A DNA stretch of 64,000 nt from Arenicola marina (taxonomy: Eukaryota; Annelida; Polychaeta; Arenicolidae): assembly GCA_964019135.1 (NCBI GenBank), contig OZ025263.1, forward strand, positions 24,985,639 to 25,049,638, in the 5' to 3' direction. A program made the translations under genes and the position numbers. This document shows positions 1 through 13,319 of this stretch, piece after piece. Below the pieces are notes generated by a model, which saw nothing but the letters and a program-made list of their open reading frames with translations, was not told the DNA's origin and did not search any database. Positions within the stretch are counted from its first letter, which is position 1. Each line of letters starts with the position of its first letter.

Positions 1-3000
1 GACTGAGCTCTGTGAGACTGAGCTCTGTGAGAATGAAAGACTGAGGCCTGTGAGACTGAGAGACTGAGCTCGCTGAGACTGAGACTGAGCTCTGAGAGAC
101 TGAGAGACTGATGTCTGTGAGACTGAGAGACTGAGAGACTGAGCTCTGTGAGACTGAGCTCTGTGAGACTGAGAGACTGAGCTCTGAGAGACTGAACTCT
201 GTGAGAATGAGAGACTGAGGTCTGTGAGACTGAGAGACTGATCTCGGAGAGACTGAGAGACTGAGCTCGGAGAGACTGAGAGACTGAGCTCTGAGTGACT
301 GAGCTGTGGGAGACTGAGAGACTGGGCTCTGAGAGACTGAGCTCTGTGAGACTGAGAGACTGAGCTCTGTGAGACTGAGAGACTGAGCTCTGTGAGACTG
401 ATACTGAGCTCTGAGAGACTGAGCTCTGTGAGACTGAGACTGAGCTCTGTGAGACTGAGACTGAGCTCTGTGAGACAGAGACTGAGCTTTGTGAGACTGA
501 GAGACTGAGCTCTGTGAGACTGAGACTGAACTCTGTGATACTGAGCTCTGTGAGACTGAGAGACTGAGCTCTGTTAGACTGGGCTCTGTGAGACTGAGCT
601 CTGTGAGACTGAGACTGAGCTCTGTGAGACTGAGCTCTGTGAGACTGAGCTCTGTGAGACTGAGCTCTGTGAGACTGAGACTGAACTCTGTGATACTGAG
701 CTCTGTGAGACTGAGAGACTGAGTCCTGAGAGACTGAGCTCTGTGAGACTGAGCTCTGTGAGACTGAGCTCTGTGAGAATGTAAGACTGAGACCTGTGAG
801 ACTGAGAGACTGAGCTCGCTGAGACTGAGACTGAGCTCTGAGAGACTGAGAGACTGAGGTCTGTGAGACTGAGAGACTGAGAGACTGAGCTCTGAGAGAT
901 TGAGCTCCGAGAGACTGAGCTCTGAGAGACTGAGAGGCTGAGCGCTGTGAGACTGAGAGAGCTCTGTGAGACTGAAACGGAGCTCTGAGAGACTGAGCTC
1001 TGTGAGACTGTGAGACTGAGCTCTCTGAGACTGAGACTGAGCTCTGTGAGACTGTGAGACTGAGCTCTGTGAGACTGAGCTCTGTGAGACTGTGAGACTG
1101 AGCTCTGAGAGACTGAACTCTGTGAGAATGAGAGACTGAGGTCTGTGAGACTGAGAGACTGATCTCGGAAAGACTGAGAGACTGAGCTCGGAGAGACTGA
1201 GAGACTGAACTCTGAGAGACTGAGCTGTGGGAGACTGAGAGACTGGGCTCTGAGAGACTGAGCTGTGGGAGACTGAGAGACTGGGCTCTGAGAGACTGAG
1301 CTCTGTGAGACTGAGAGACTGAGCTCTGTGAGACTGAGAGACTAAGCTCTGTGAGACTGAGAGACTGAGCTCTGTGAGACTGATACTGAGCTCTGAGAGA
1401 CTGAGTTCTGTGAGACTGAGACTGAGCTCTGTGAGACTGAGACTGAGCTCTGTGATACAGAGACAGAGCTCTGTGATACTGAGCTCTGTGAGACTGAGAG
1501 ACTGAGCACTGAGAGACTGAGCTCTGTGAGACTGAGACTGAGTTCTGTGAGACTGAGACTGAGCTCTGTGAGACTGAGACTGAGCTCTGTGAGACTGAGA
1601 CTGAGCTCTGTGATACAGAGACTGAGCTCTGTGATACTGAGCTCTGTGAGACTGAGAGACTGAGCTCTGTGAGACTAAGACTGAGTTCTGTGAGACTGAG
1701 ACTGAGCTCTGTGAGACTGAGACTGAGCTCTGTGAGACTGAGAGACGGAGCTCTGTGAGACTGAGCTCTGTGAGACTGAGCTCTGTGAGAATGAAAGACT
1801 GAGGCCTGTGAGACTGAGAAACTCAGCTCGCTGAGACTGAGACTGAGCTCTGAGAGACTGAGCTCTGTGAGACTGTGAGACTGAGCTCTCTGAGACTGAG
1901 ACTGAGCTCTGTGAGACTGTGAGACTGAGCTCTGTGAGACTTAGCTCTGTGAGACTGAGCTCTGTGAGACTGTGAGACTGAGCTCTGTGAGACTGAGCTC
2001 TGTGAGACTGAGAGACTGAGCTCGGAGAGACTGAACTCTGTGAGAATGAGAGACTGAGGTCTGTGAGACTGAGAGACTGACCTCGGAGAGACTGAGAGAC
2101 TGAGCTCGGAGAGACTGAGAGACTGAGCTCTGAGTGACTGAGCTGTGGGAGACTGAGAGACTGGGCTTTGAGAGACTGAGCTCTGTGAGACTGAGAGACT
2201 GAGCTCTGTGAGACTGAGAGACTGAGCTCTGTGAGACTGTGAGACTGAGCTCTGTGAGACTGAGAGACTGAGCTCTGTGAGACTGAGACTGAGCTCTGTG
2301 AGACTGAGACTGAGCTCTGTGAGACAGAGACTGAGCTTTGTGAGACTGATAGACTAAGCTCTGTGAGACTGAGACTGAACTCTGTGATACTGAGCTCTGT
2401 GAGACTGAGCTCTGTGAGACTGAGACTGAGCTCTGTGAGACTGAGCTCTGTGAGACTGAGCTCTGTGAGACTGAGCTCTGTGAGACTGAGCTCTGTGATA
2501 CTGAGCTCTGTGAGACTGAGAGACTGAGTCCTGAGAGACTGAGCTCTGTGAGACTGAGCTCTGTGAGACTGAGCTCTGTGAGAATGAAAGACTGAGGCCT
2601 GTGAGACTGAGAGACTGAGCTCGCTGAGACTGAGACTGAGCTCTGAGAGACTGAGAGACTGAGGTCTGTGAGACTGAGAGACTGAGAGACTGAGCTCTGT
2701 GAGACTGAGCTCTGTGAGACTGAGAGACTGAGCTCTGAGAGACTGAACTCTGTGAGAATGAGAGACTGAGGTATGTGAGACTGAGAGACTGATCTCGGAG
2801 AGACTGAGAGACTGAGCTCGGAGAGACTGAGAGACTGAGCTCTGAGTGACTGAGCTGTGGGAGACTGAGAGACTGGGCTCTGAGAGACTGAGCTCTGTGA
2901 GACTGAGAGACTGAGCTCTGTGAGACTGTGAGACTGAGCTCTGTGAGACTGAGAGACTGAGCTCTGTGAGACTGATACTGAGCTCTGAGAGACTGAGCTC

Positions 3001-4599
3001 TGTGAGACTGAGACTGAGCTCTGTGAGACTGAGACTGAGCTCTGTGAGACAGAGACTGAGCTTTGTGAGACTGAGAGACTGAGCTCTGTGAGACTGAGAC
3101 TGAGCTCTGTGAGACTGAGCTCTGTGAGACTGAGCTCTGTGAGACTGAGCTCTGTGAGACTGAGACTGAACTCTGTGATACTGAGCTCTGTGAAACTGAG
3201 AGACTGAGCTCTGTGAGACTGATACTGAGCTCTGAGAGACTGAGCTCTGTGAGACTGAGACTGAGCTCTGTGAGACTGAGACTGAGCTCTGTGAGACAGA
3301 GACTGAGCTTTGTGAGACTGCGAGACTGAGCTCTGTGAGACTGAGACTGAACTCTGTGATACTGAGCTCTGTGAGACTGAGAGACTGAGCTCTGTTAAAC
3401 TGAGCTCTGTGAAACTGAGCTCTGTGAGACTGAGACTGAGCTCTGTGAGACTGAGCTCTGTGAGACTGAGCTCTGTGAGACTGAGACTGAACTCTGTGAT
3501 ACTGAGCTCTGTGAGACTGAGAGACTGAGTCCTGAGAGACTGAGCTCTGTGAGACTGAGCTCTGTGAGACGGAGCTCTGTGAGAATGAAAGACTGAGGCC
3601 TGTGAGACTGAGAGGCTGAGCTCGCTGAGACTGAGGCTGAGCTCTGAGAGACTGAGAGACTGAGGTCTGTGAGACTGAGAGACTGAGAGACTGAGCTCTG
3701 AGAGATTGAGCTCCGAGAGACTGAGCTCTGAGAGACTGAGAGGCTGAGCGCTGTGAGACTGAGAGAGCTCTGTGAGACTGAAACGGAGATCTGAGAGACT
3801 GAGCTCTGTGAGACTGTGAGACTGAGCTCTCTGAGACTGAGACTGAGCTCTGTGAGACTGAGCTCTGTGAGACTGTGAGACTGAGCTCTGAGAGACTGAA
3901 CTCTGTGAGAATGAGAGACTGAGGTCTGTGAGACTGAGAGACTGATCTCGGAAAGACTGAGAGACTGAGCTCGGAGAGACTGAGAGACTGAGCTCTGAGA
4001 GACTGAGCTGTGGGAGACTGAGAGACTGGGCTCTGCGAGACTGAGCTGTGGGAGACTGAGAGACTGGGCTCTGAGAGACTGAGCTCTGTGAGACTGAGAG
4101 ACTGAGCTCTGTGAGACTGAGAGACTGAGCTCTGTGAGACTGAGAGACTGAGCTCTGTGAGACTGAGAGACTGAGCTCTGTGAGACTGATACTGAGCTCT
4201 GAGAGACTGAGCTCTGTGAGACTGAGACTGAGTTCTGTGAGACTGAGACTGAGCTCTGTGAGACTGAGACTGAGCTCTGTGATACAGAGACTGAGCTCTG
4301 TGATACTGAGGTCTGTGAGACTGAGAGACTGAGCACTGAGAGACTGAGCTCTGTGAGACTGAGACTGAGTTCTGTGACACTGAGACTGAGCTCTGTGAGA
4401 CTGAGACTGAGCTCTGTGAGACTGAGACTGAGCTCTGTGATACAGAGACTGAGCTCTGTGATACTGAGCTCTGTGAGACTGAGAGACTGAGCTCTGTGAG
4501 ACTGAGACTGAGTTCTGTGAGACTGAGACTGAGCTCTGTGAGACTGAGACTGAGCTCTGTGAGACTGAGAGACTGAGCTCTGTGAGACTGAGCTCTGTG

Positions 4600-6205
4600 A
4601 GACTGAGCTCTGTGAGAATGAAAGACTGAGGCCTGTGAGACTGAGAGACTGAGCTCGCTGAGACTGAGACTGAGCTCTGAGAGACTGAGCTCTGTGAGAC
4701 TGTGAGACTGAGCTCTCTGAGACTGAGACTGAGCTCTGTGAGACTGTGAGACTGAGCTCTGTGAGACTGAGCTCTGTGAGACTGAGCTCTGTGAGACTGT
4801 GAGACTGCGCTCTGTGAGACTGAGCTCTGTGAGACTGAGAGACTGAGCTCTGAGAGACTGAACTCTGTGAGAATGAGAGACTGAGGTCTGTGAGACTGAG
4901 AGACTGACCTCGGAGAGACTGAGAGACTGAGCTCGGAGAGACTGAGAGACTGAGCTCTGAGTGACTGAGCTGTGGGAGACTGAGAGACTGGGCTCTGTGA
5001 GACTGAGCTCTGTGAGACTGAGCTCTGTGAGAATAAGAGACTGAGGTCTGTGAGACTGAGAGACTGACCTCGGAGAGACTGAGAGACTGAGCTCGGAGAG
5101 ACTGAGAGACTGAGCTCTGAGTGACTGAGCTGTGGGAGACTGAGAGACTGGGCTCTGAGAGACTGAGCTCTGTGAGGCTGAGAGACTGAGCTCTGTGAGA
5201 CTGAGAGACTGAGCTCTGTGAGACTGTGAGACTGAGCTCTGTGAGACTGAGAGACTGAGCTCTGTGAGACAGAGACTGAGCTTTGTGAGACTGAGAGACT
5301 AAGCTCTGTGAGACTGAGACTGAACTCTGTGATACTGAGCTCTGTGAGACTGAGCTCTGTGAGACTGAGACTGAGCTCTGTGAGACTGAGCTCTGTGAGA
5401 CTGAGCTCTGTGAGAATGAAAGACTGAGGCCTGTGAGACTGAGAGACTGAGCTCGCTGAGACTGAGACTGAGCTCTGAGAGACTGAGCTCTGTGAGACTG
5501 TGAGACTGAGCTCTCTGAGACTGAGACTGAGCTCTGTGAGACTGTGAGACTGAGCTCTGTGAGACTGAGCTCTGTGAGACTGAGCTCTGTGAGACTGTGA
5601 GACTGCGCTCTGTGAGACTGAGCTCTGTGAGACTGAGAGACTGAGCTCTGAGAGACTGAACTCTGTGAGAATGAGAGACTGAGGTCTGTGAGACTGAGAG
5701 ACTGACCTCGGAGAGACTGAGAGACTGAGCTCGGAGAGACTGAGAGACTGAGCTCTGAGTGACTGAGCTGTGGGAGACTGAGAGACTGGGCTCTGTGAGA
5801 CTGAGCTCTGTGAGACTGAGCTCTGTGAGAATAAGAGACTGAGGTCTGTGAGACTGAGAGACTGACCTCGGAGAGACTGAGAGACTGAGCTCGGAGAGAC
5901 TGAGAGACTGAGCTCTGAGTGACTGAGCTGTGGGAGACTGAGAGACTGGGCTCTGAGAGACTGAGCTCTGTGAGGCTGAGAGACTGAGCTCTGTGAGACT
6001 GAGAGACTGAGCTCTGTGAGACTGTGAGACTGAGCTCTGTGAGACTGAGAGACTGAGCTCTGTGAGACAGAGACTGAGCTTTGTGAGACTGAGAGACTAA
6101 GCTCTGTGAGACTGAGACTGAACTCTGTGATACTGAGCTCTGTGAGACTGAGCTCTGTGAGACTGAGACTGAGCTCTGTGAGACTGAGCTCTGTGAGACT
6201 GAGCT
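4600..6205. repeat. 798-bp tandem duplication inside the satellite
   Basis: The marker string of a GAATGAAAGACTGAGGCC variant followed by a CTCGCTG variant recurs with a shift of 798 bp (near 4,616 and 5,414). The order of variant words between the markers is the same. This is one higher-order unit present twice in tandem. Boundaries are approximate because the array has no unique edges. Confidence 0.8.
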
Positions 6206-7914
6206 CTGTGAGACTGAGCTCTGTGAGACTAAGACTGAACTCTGTGATACTGAGCTCTGTGAGACTGAGAGACTGAGTCCTGAGAGACTGAGCTCTGTGA
6301 GACTGAGCTCTGTGAGACTGAGCTCTGTGAGAATGAAAGACTGAGGCCTGTGAGACTGAGAGACTGAGCTCGCTGAGACTGAGACTAAGCTCTGAGAGAC
6401 TGAGAGACTGAGGTCTGTGAGACTGAGAGACTGAGAGACTGAGCTCTGTGAGACTGAGCTCTGTGAGACTGAGAGACTGAGCTCTGAGAGACTGAACTCT
6501 GTGAGAATGAGAGACTGAGGTCTGTGAGACTGAGAGCCTGATCTCGGAAAGACTGAGAGACTGAGCTCGGAGAGACTGAGAGACTGAGCTCTGAGTGACT
6601 GAGCTGTGGGAGACTGAGAGACTGGGCTCTGAGAGACTGAGCTCTGTGAGACTGAGAGACTGAGCTCTGTGAGACTGAGAGACTGAGCTCTGTGAGACTG
6701 TGAGACTGAGCTCTGTGAGACTGAGAGACTGAGCTCTGTGAGACTGATACTGAGCTCTGAGAGACTGAGCTCTGTGAGACTGAGACTGAGCTCTGTAAGA
6801 CTGAGACTGAGCTCTGTGAGACAGAGACTGAGCTTTGTGAGACTGAGAGACTGAGCTCTGTGAGACTGAGACTGAACTCTGTGATACTGAGCTCTGTGAG
6901 ACTGAGAGACTGAGCTCTGTTAGACTGAGCTCTGTGAGACTGAGCTCTGTGAGACTGAGACTGAGCTCTGTGAGACTAAGCTCTGTGAGACTGAGCTCTG
7001 TGAAACTGAGACTGAACTCTGTGATACTGAGCTCTGTGAGACTGAGAGACTGAGTCCTGAGAGACTGAGCTCTGTGAGACTGAGCTCTGTGAGACTGAGA
7101 GACTGAGGTCTGTGAGACTGAGAGACTGAGAGACTGAGCTCTGAGAGATTGAGCTCCGAGAGACTGAGCTTTGAGAGACTGAGAGGCTGAGCGCTGTGAG
7201 ACTGAGAGAGCTCTGTGAGACTGAAACGGAGCTCTGAGAGACTGAGCTCTGTGAGACTGTGAGACTGAGCACTCTGAGACTGAGACTGAGTTCTGTGAGA
7301 CTGTAAGACTGAGCTCTGTGAGACTGAGCTCTGTGAGACTGTGAGACCGAGCTCTGAGAGACTGAACTCTGTGAGAATGAGAGACTGAGGTCTGTGAGAC
7401 TGAGAGACTGAGCTCTGTGAGACTGAGAGACTGAGCTCTGTGAGACTGTGAGACTGAGCTCTGAGAGACTGAGAGACTGAGCTCTGTGAGACTGAGCTCT
7501 GTGAGACTGAGCTCTGTGAGACTGAGACTGAACTCTGTGATACTGAGCTCTGTGAGACTGAGAGACTGAGTCCTGAGAGACTGAGCTTTGTGAGACTGAG
7601 CTCTGTGAGACTGAGCTCTGTGAGAATGAAAGACTGAGGCCTGTGAGACTGAGAGACTGAGCTCGCTGAGACTGAGACTGAGCTCTGAGAGACTGAGAGA
7701 CTGATGTCTGTGAGACTGAGAGACTGAGAGACTGAGCTCTGTGAGACTGAGCTCTGTGAGACTGAGAGACTGAGCTCTGAGAGACTGAACTCTGTGAGAA
7801 TGAGAGACTGAGGTCTGTGAGACTGAGAGACTGATCTCGGAGAGACTGAGAGACTGAGCTCGGAGAGACTGAGAGACTGAGCTCTGAGTGACTGAGCTGT
7901 GGGAGACTGAGAGA

Positions 7915-10900
7915 CTGGGCTCTGAGAGACTGAGCTCTGTGAGACTGAGAGACTGAGCTCTGTGAGACTGAGAGACTGAGCTCTGTGAGACTGATACTGA
8001 GCTCTGAGAGACTGAGCTCTGTGAGACTGAGACTGAGCTCTGTGAGACTGAGACTGAGCTCTGTGAGACAGAGACTGAGCTTTGTGAGACTGAGAGACTG
8101 AGCTCTGTGAGACTGAGACTGAACTCTGTGATACTGAGCTCTGTGAGACTGAGAGACTGAGCTCTGTTAGACTGGGCTCTGTGAGACTGAGCTCTGTGAG
8201 ACTGAGACTGAGCTCTGTGAGACTGAGCTCTGTGAGACTGAGCTCTGTGAGACTGAGCTCTGTGAGACTGAGACTGAACTCTGTGATACTGAGCTCTGTG
8301 AGACTGAGAGACTGAGTCCTGAGAGACTGAGCTCTGTGAGACTGAGCTCTGTGAGACTGAGCTCTGTGAGAATGTAAGACTGAGACCTGTGAGACTGAGA
8401 GACTGAGCTCGCTGAGAATGAGACTGAGCTCTGAGAGACTGAGAGACTGAGGTCTGTGAGACTGAGAGACTGAGAGACTGAGCTCTGAGAGATTGAGCTC
8501 CGAGAGACTGAGCTCTGAGAGACTGAGAGGCTGAGCGCTGTGAGACTGAGAGAGCTCTGTGAGACTGAAACGGAGCTCTGAGAGACTGAGCTCTGTGAGA
8601 CTGTGAGACTGAGCTCTCTGAGACTGAGACTGAGCTCTGTGAGACTGTGAGACTGAGCTCTGTGAGACTGAGCTCTGTGAGACTGTGAGACTGAGCTCTG
8701 AGAGACTGAACTCTGTGAGAATGAGAGACTGAGGTCTGTGAGACTGAGAGACTGATCTCGGAAAGACTGAGAGACTGAGCTCGGAGAGACTGAGAGACTG
8801 AACTCTGAGAGACTGAGCTGTGGGAGACTGAGAGACTGGGCTCTGAGAGACTGAGCTGTGGGAGACTGAGAGACTGGGCTCTGAGAGACTGAGCTCTGTG
8901 AGACTGAGAGACTGAGCTCTGTGAGACTGAGAGACTGAGCTCTGTGAGACTGAGAGACTGAGCTCTGTGAGACTGATACTGAGCTCTGAGAGACTGAGTT
9001 CTGTGAGACTGAGACTGAGCTCTGTGAGACTGAGACTGAGCTCTGTGATACAGAGACAGAGCTCTGTGATACTGAGCTCTGTGAGACTGAGAGACTGAGC
9101 ACTGAGAGACTGAGCTCTGTGAGACTGAGACTGAGTTCTGTGAGACTGAGACTGAGCTCTGTGAGACTGAGACTGAGCTCTGTGAGACTGAGACTGAGCT
9201 CTGTGATACAGAGACTGAGCTCTGTGATACTGAGCTCTGTGAGACTGAGAGACTGAGCTCTGTGAGACTGAGACTGAGTTCTGTGAGACTGAGACTGAGC
9301 TCTGTGAGACTGAGACTGAGCTCTGTGAGACTGAGAGACGGAGCTCTGTGAGACTGAGCTCTGTGAGACTGAGCTCTGTGAGAATGAAAGACTGAGGCCT
9401 GTGAGACTGAGAAACTCAGCTCGCTGAGACTGAGACTGAGCTCTGAGAGACTGAGCTCTGTGAGACTGTGAGACTGAGCTCTCTGAGACTGAGACTGAGC
9501 TCTGTGAGACTGTGAGACTGAGCTCTGTGAGACTTAGCTCTGTGAGACTGAGCTCTGTGAGACTGTGAGACTGAGCTCTGTGAGACTGAGCTCTGTGAGA
9601 CTGAGAGACTGAGCTCGGAGAGACTGAGAGACTGAGCTCGGAGAGACTGAGAGACTGAGCTCTGAGTGACTGAGCTGTGGGAGACTGAGAGACTGGGCTT
9701 TGAGAGACTGAGCTCTGTGAGACTGAGAGACTGAGCTCTGTGAGACTGAGAGACTGAGCTCTGTGAGACTGTGAGACTGAGCTCTGTGAGACTGAGAGAC
9801 TGAGCTCTGTGAGACTGAGACTGAGCTCTGTGAGACTGAGACTGAGCTCTGTGAGACAGAGACTGAGCTTTGTGAGACTGATAGACTAAGCTCTGTGAGA
9901 CTGAGACTGAACTCTGTGATACTGAGCTCTGTGAGACTGAGCTCTGTGAGACTGAGACTGAGCTCTGTGAGACTGAGCTCTGTGAGACTGAGCTCTGTGA
10001 GACTGAGCTCTGTGAGACTGAGACTGAACTCTGTGATACTGAGCTCTGTGAGACTGAGAGACTGAGTCCTGAGAGACTGAGCTCTGTGAGACTGAGCTCT
10101 GTGAGACTGAGCTCTGTGAGAATGAAAGACTGAGGCCTGTGAGACTGAGAGACTGAGCTCGCTGAGACTGAGACTGAGCTCTGAGAGACTGAGAGACTGA
10201 GGTCTGTGAGACTGAGAGACTGAGAGACTGAGCTCTGTGAGACTGAGCTCTGTGAGACTGAGAGACTGAGCTCTGAGAGACTGAACTCTGTGAGAATGAG
10301 AGACTGAGGTATGTGAGACTGAGAGACTGATCTCGGAGAGACTGAGAGACTGAGCTCGGAGAGACTGAGAGACTGAGCTCTGAGTGACTGAGCTGTGGGA
10401 GACTGAGAGACTGGGCTCTGAGAGACTGAGCTCTGTGAGACTGAGAGACTGAGCTCTGTGAGACTGTGAGACTGAGCTCTGTGAGACTGAGAGACTGAGC
10501 TCTGTGAGACTGATACTGAGCTCTGAGAGACTGAGCTCTGTGAGACTGAGACTGAGCTCTGTGAGACTGAGACTGAGCTCTGTGAGACAGAGACTGAGCT
10601 TTGTGAGACTGAGAGACTGGGCTCTGAGAGACTGAGCTCTGTGAGACTGAGAGACTGAGCTCTGTGAGACTGAGAGACTGAGCTCTGTGAGACTGATACT
10701 GAGCTCTGAGAGACTGAGCTCTGTGAGACTGAGACTGAGCTCTGTGAGACTGAGACTGAGCTCTGTGAGACAGAGACTGAGCTTTGTGAGACTGAGAGAC
10801 TGAGCTCTGTGAGACTGAGACTGAACTCTGTGATACTGAGCTCTGTGAGACTGAGAGACTGAGCTCTGTTAGACTGGGCTCTGTGAGACTGAGCTCTGTG

Positions 10901-13319
10901 AGACTGAGACTGAGCTCTGTGAGACTGAGCTCTGTGAGACTGAGCTCTGTGAGACTGAGCTCTGTGAGACTGAGACTGAACTCTGTGATACTGAGCTCTG
11001 TGAGACTGAGAGACTGAGTCCTGAGAGACTGAGCTCTGTGAGACTGAGCTCTGTGAGACTGAGCTCTGTGAGAATGTAAGACTGAGACCTGTGAGACTGA
11101 GAGACTGAGCTCGCTGAGAATGAGACTGAGCTCTGAGAGACTGAGAGACTGAGGTCTGTGAGACTGAGAGACTGAGAGACTGAGCTCTGAGAGATTGAGC
11201 TCCGAGAGACTGAGCTCTGAGAGACTGAGAGGCTGAGCGCTGTGAGACTGAGAGAGCTCTGTGAGACTGAAACGGAGCTCTGAGAGACTGAGCTCTGTGA
11301 GACTGTGAGACTGAGCTCTCTGAGACTGAGACTGAGCTCTGTGAGACTGTGAGACTGAGCTCTGTGAGACTGAGCTCTGTGAGACTGTGAGACTGAGCTC
11401 TGAGAGACTGAACTCTGTGAGAATGAGAGACTGAGGTCTGTGAGACTGAGAGACTGATCTCGGAAAGACTGAGAGACTGAGCTCGGAGAGACTGAGAGAC
11501 TGAACTCTGAGAGACTGAGCTGTGGGAGACTGAGAGACTGGGCTCTGAGAGACTGAGCTGTGGGAGACTGAGAGACTGGGCTCTGAGAGACTGAGCTCTG
11601 TGAGACTGAGAGACTGAGCTCTGTGAGACTGAGAGACTGAGCTCTGTGAGACTGAGAGACTGAGCTCTGTGAGACTGATACTGAGCTCTGAGAGACTGAG
11701 TTCTGTGAGACTGAGACTGAGCTCTGTGAGACTGAGACTGAGCTCTGTGATACAGAGACAGAGCTCTGTGATACTGAGCTCTGTGAGACTGAGAGACTGA
11801 GCACTGAGAGACTGAGCTCTGTGAGACTGAGACTGAGTTCTGTGAGACTGAGACTGAGCTCTGTGAGACTGAGACTGAGCTCTGTGAGACTGAGACTGAG
11901 CTCTGTGATACAGAGACTGAGCTCTGTGATACTGAGCTCTGTGAGACTGAGAGACTGAGCTCTGTGAGACTGAGACTGAGTTCTGTGAGACTGAGACTGA
12001 GCTCTGTGAGACTGAGACTGAGCTCTGTGAGACTGAGAGACGGAGCTCTGTGAGACTGAGCTCTGTGAGACTGAGCTCTGTGAGAATGAAAGACTGAGGC
12101 CTGTGAGACTGAGAAACTCAGCTCGCTGAGACTGAGACTGAGCTCTGAGAGACTGAGCTCTGTGAGACTGTGAGACTGAGCTCTCTGAGACTGAGACTGA
12201 GCTCTGTGAGACTGTGAGACTGAGCTCTGTGAGACTTAGCTCTGTGAGACTGAGCTCTGTGAGACTGTGAGACTGAGCTCTGTGAGACTGAGCTCTGTGA
12301 GACTGAGAGACTGAGCTCGGAGAGACTGAGAGACTGAGCTCGGAGAGACTGAGAGACTGAGCTCTGAGTGACTGAGCTGTGGGAGACTGAGAGACTGGGC
12401 TTTGAGAGACTGAGCTCTGTGAGACTGAGAGACTGAGCTCTGTGAGACTGAGAGACTGAGCTCTGTGAGACTGTGAGACTGAGCTCTGTGAGACTGAGAG
12501 ACTGAGCTCTGTGAGACTGAGACTGAGCTCTGTGAGACTGAGACTGAGCTCTGTGAGACAGAGACTGAGCTTTGTGAGACTGATAGACTAAGCTCTGTGA
12601 GACTGAGACTGAACTCTGTGATACTGAGCTCTGTGAGACTGAGCTCTGTGAGACTGAGACTGAGCTCTGTGAGACTGAGCTCTGTGAGACTGAGCTCTGT
12701 GAGACTGAGCTCTGTGAGACTGAGACTGAACTCTGTGATACTGAGCTCTGTGAGACTGAGAGACTGAGTCCTGAGAGACTGAGCTCTGTGAGACTGAGCT
12801 CTGTGAGACTGAGCTCTGTGAGAATGAAAGACTGAGGCCTGTGAGACTGAGAGACTGAGCTCGCTGAGACTGAGACTGAGCTCTGAGAGACTGAGAGACT
12901 GAGGTCTGTGAGACTGAGAGACTGAGAGACTGAGCTCTGTGAGACTGAGCTCTGTGAGACTGAGAGACTGAGCTCTGAGAGACTGAACTCTGTGAGAATG
13001 AGAGACTGAGGTATGTGAGACTGAGAGACTGATCTCGGAGAGACTGAGAGACTGAGCTCGGAGAGACTGAGAGACTGAGCTCTGAGTGACTGAGCTGTGG
13101 GAGACTGAGAGACTGGGCTCTGAGAGACTGAGCTCTGTGAGACTGAGAGACTGAGCTCTGTGAGACTGTGAGACTGAGCTCTGTGAGACTGAGAGACTGA
13201 GCTCTGTGAGACTGATACTGAGCTCTGAGAGACTGAGCTCTGTGAGACTGAGACTGAGCTCTGTGAGACTGAGACTGAGCTCTGTGAGACAGAGACTGAG
13301 CTTTGTGAGACTGAGAGAC
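7915..13319. repeat. 2,702-bp tandem duplication inside the satellite
   Basis: Word order and variants match between about 7,915-10,617 and 10,617-13,319. For example, the open stretches 8,167-9,102 and 10,869-11,804 translate identically and lie exactly 2,702 bp apart. The junction near 10,617 joins a CTTTGTG word to a GGGCTCTG word. This is a recent duplication by unequal exchange or an assembly artefact. Its second copy overlaps the left end of the 7,777-bp duplication. Confidence 0.85.
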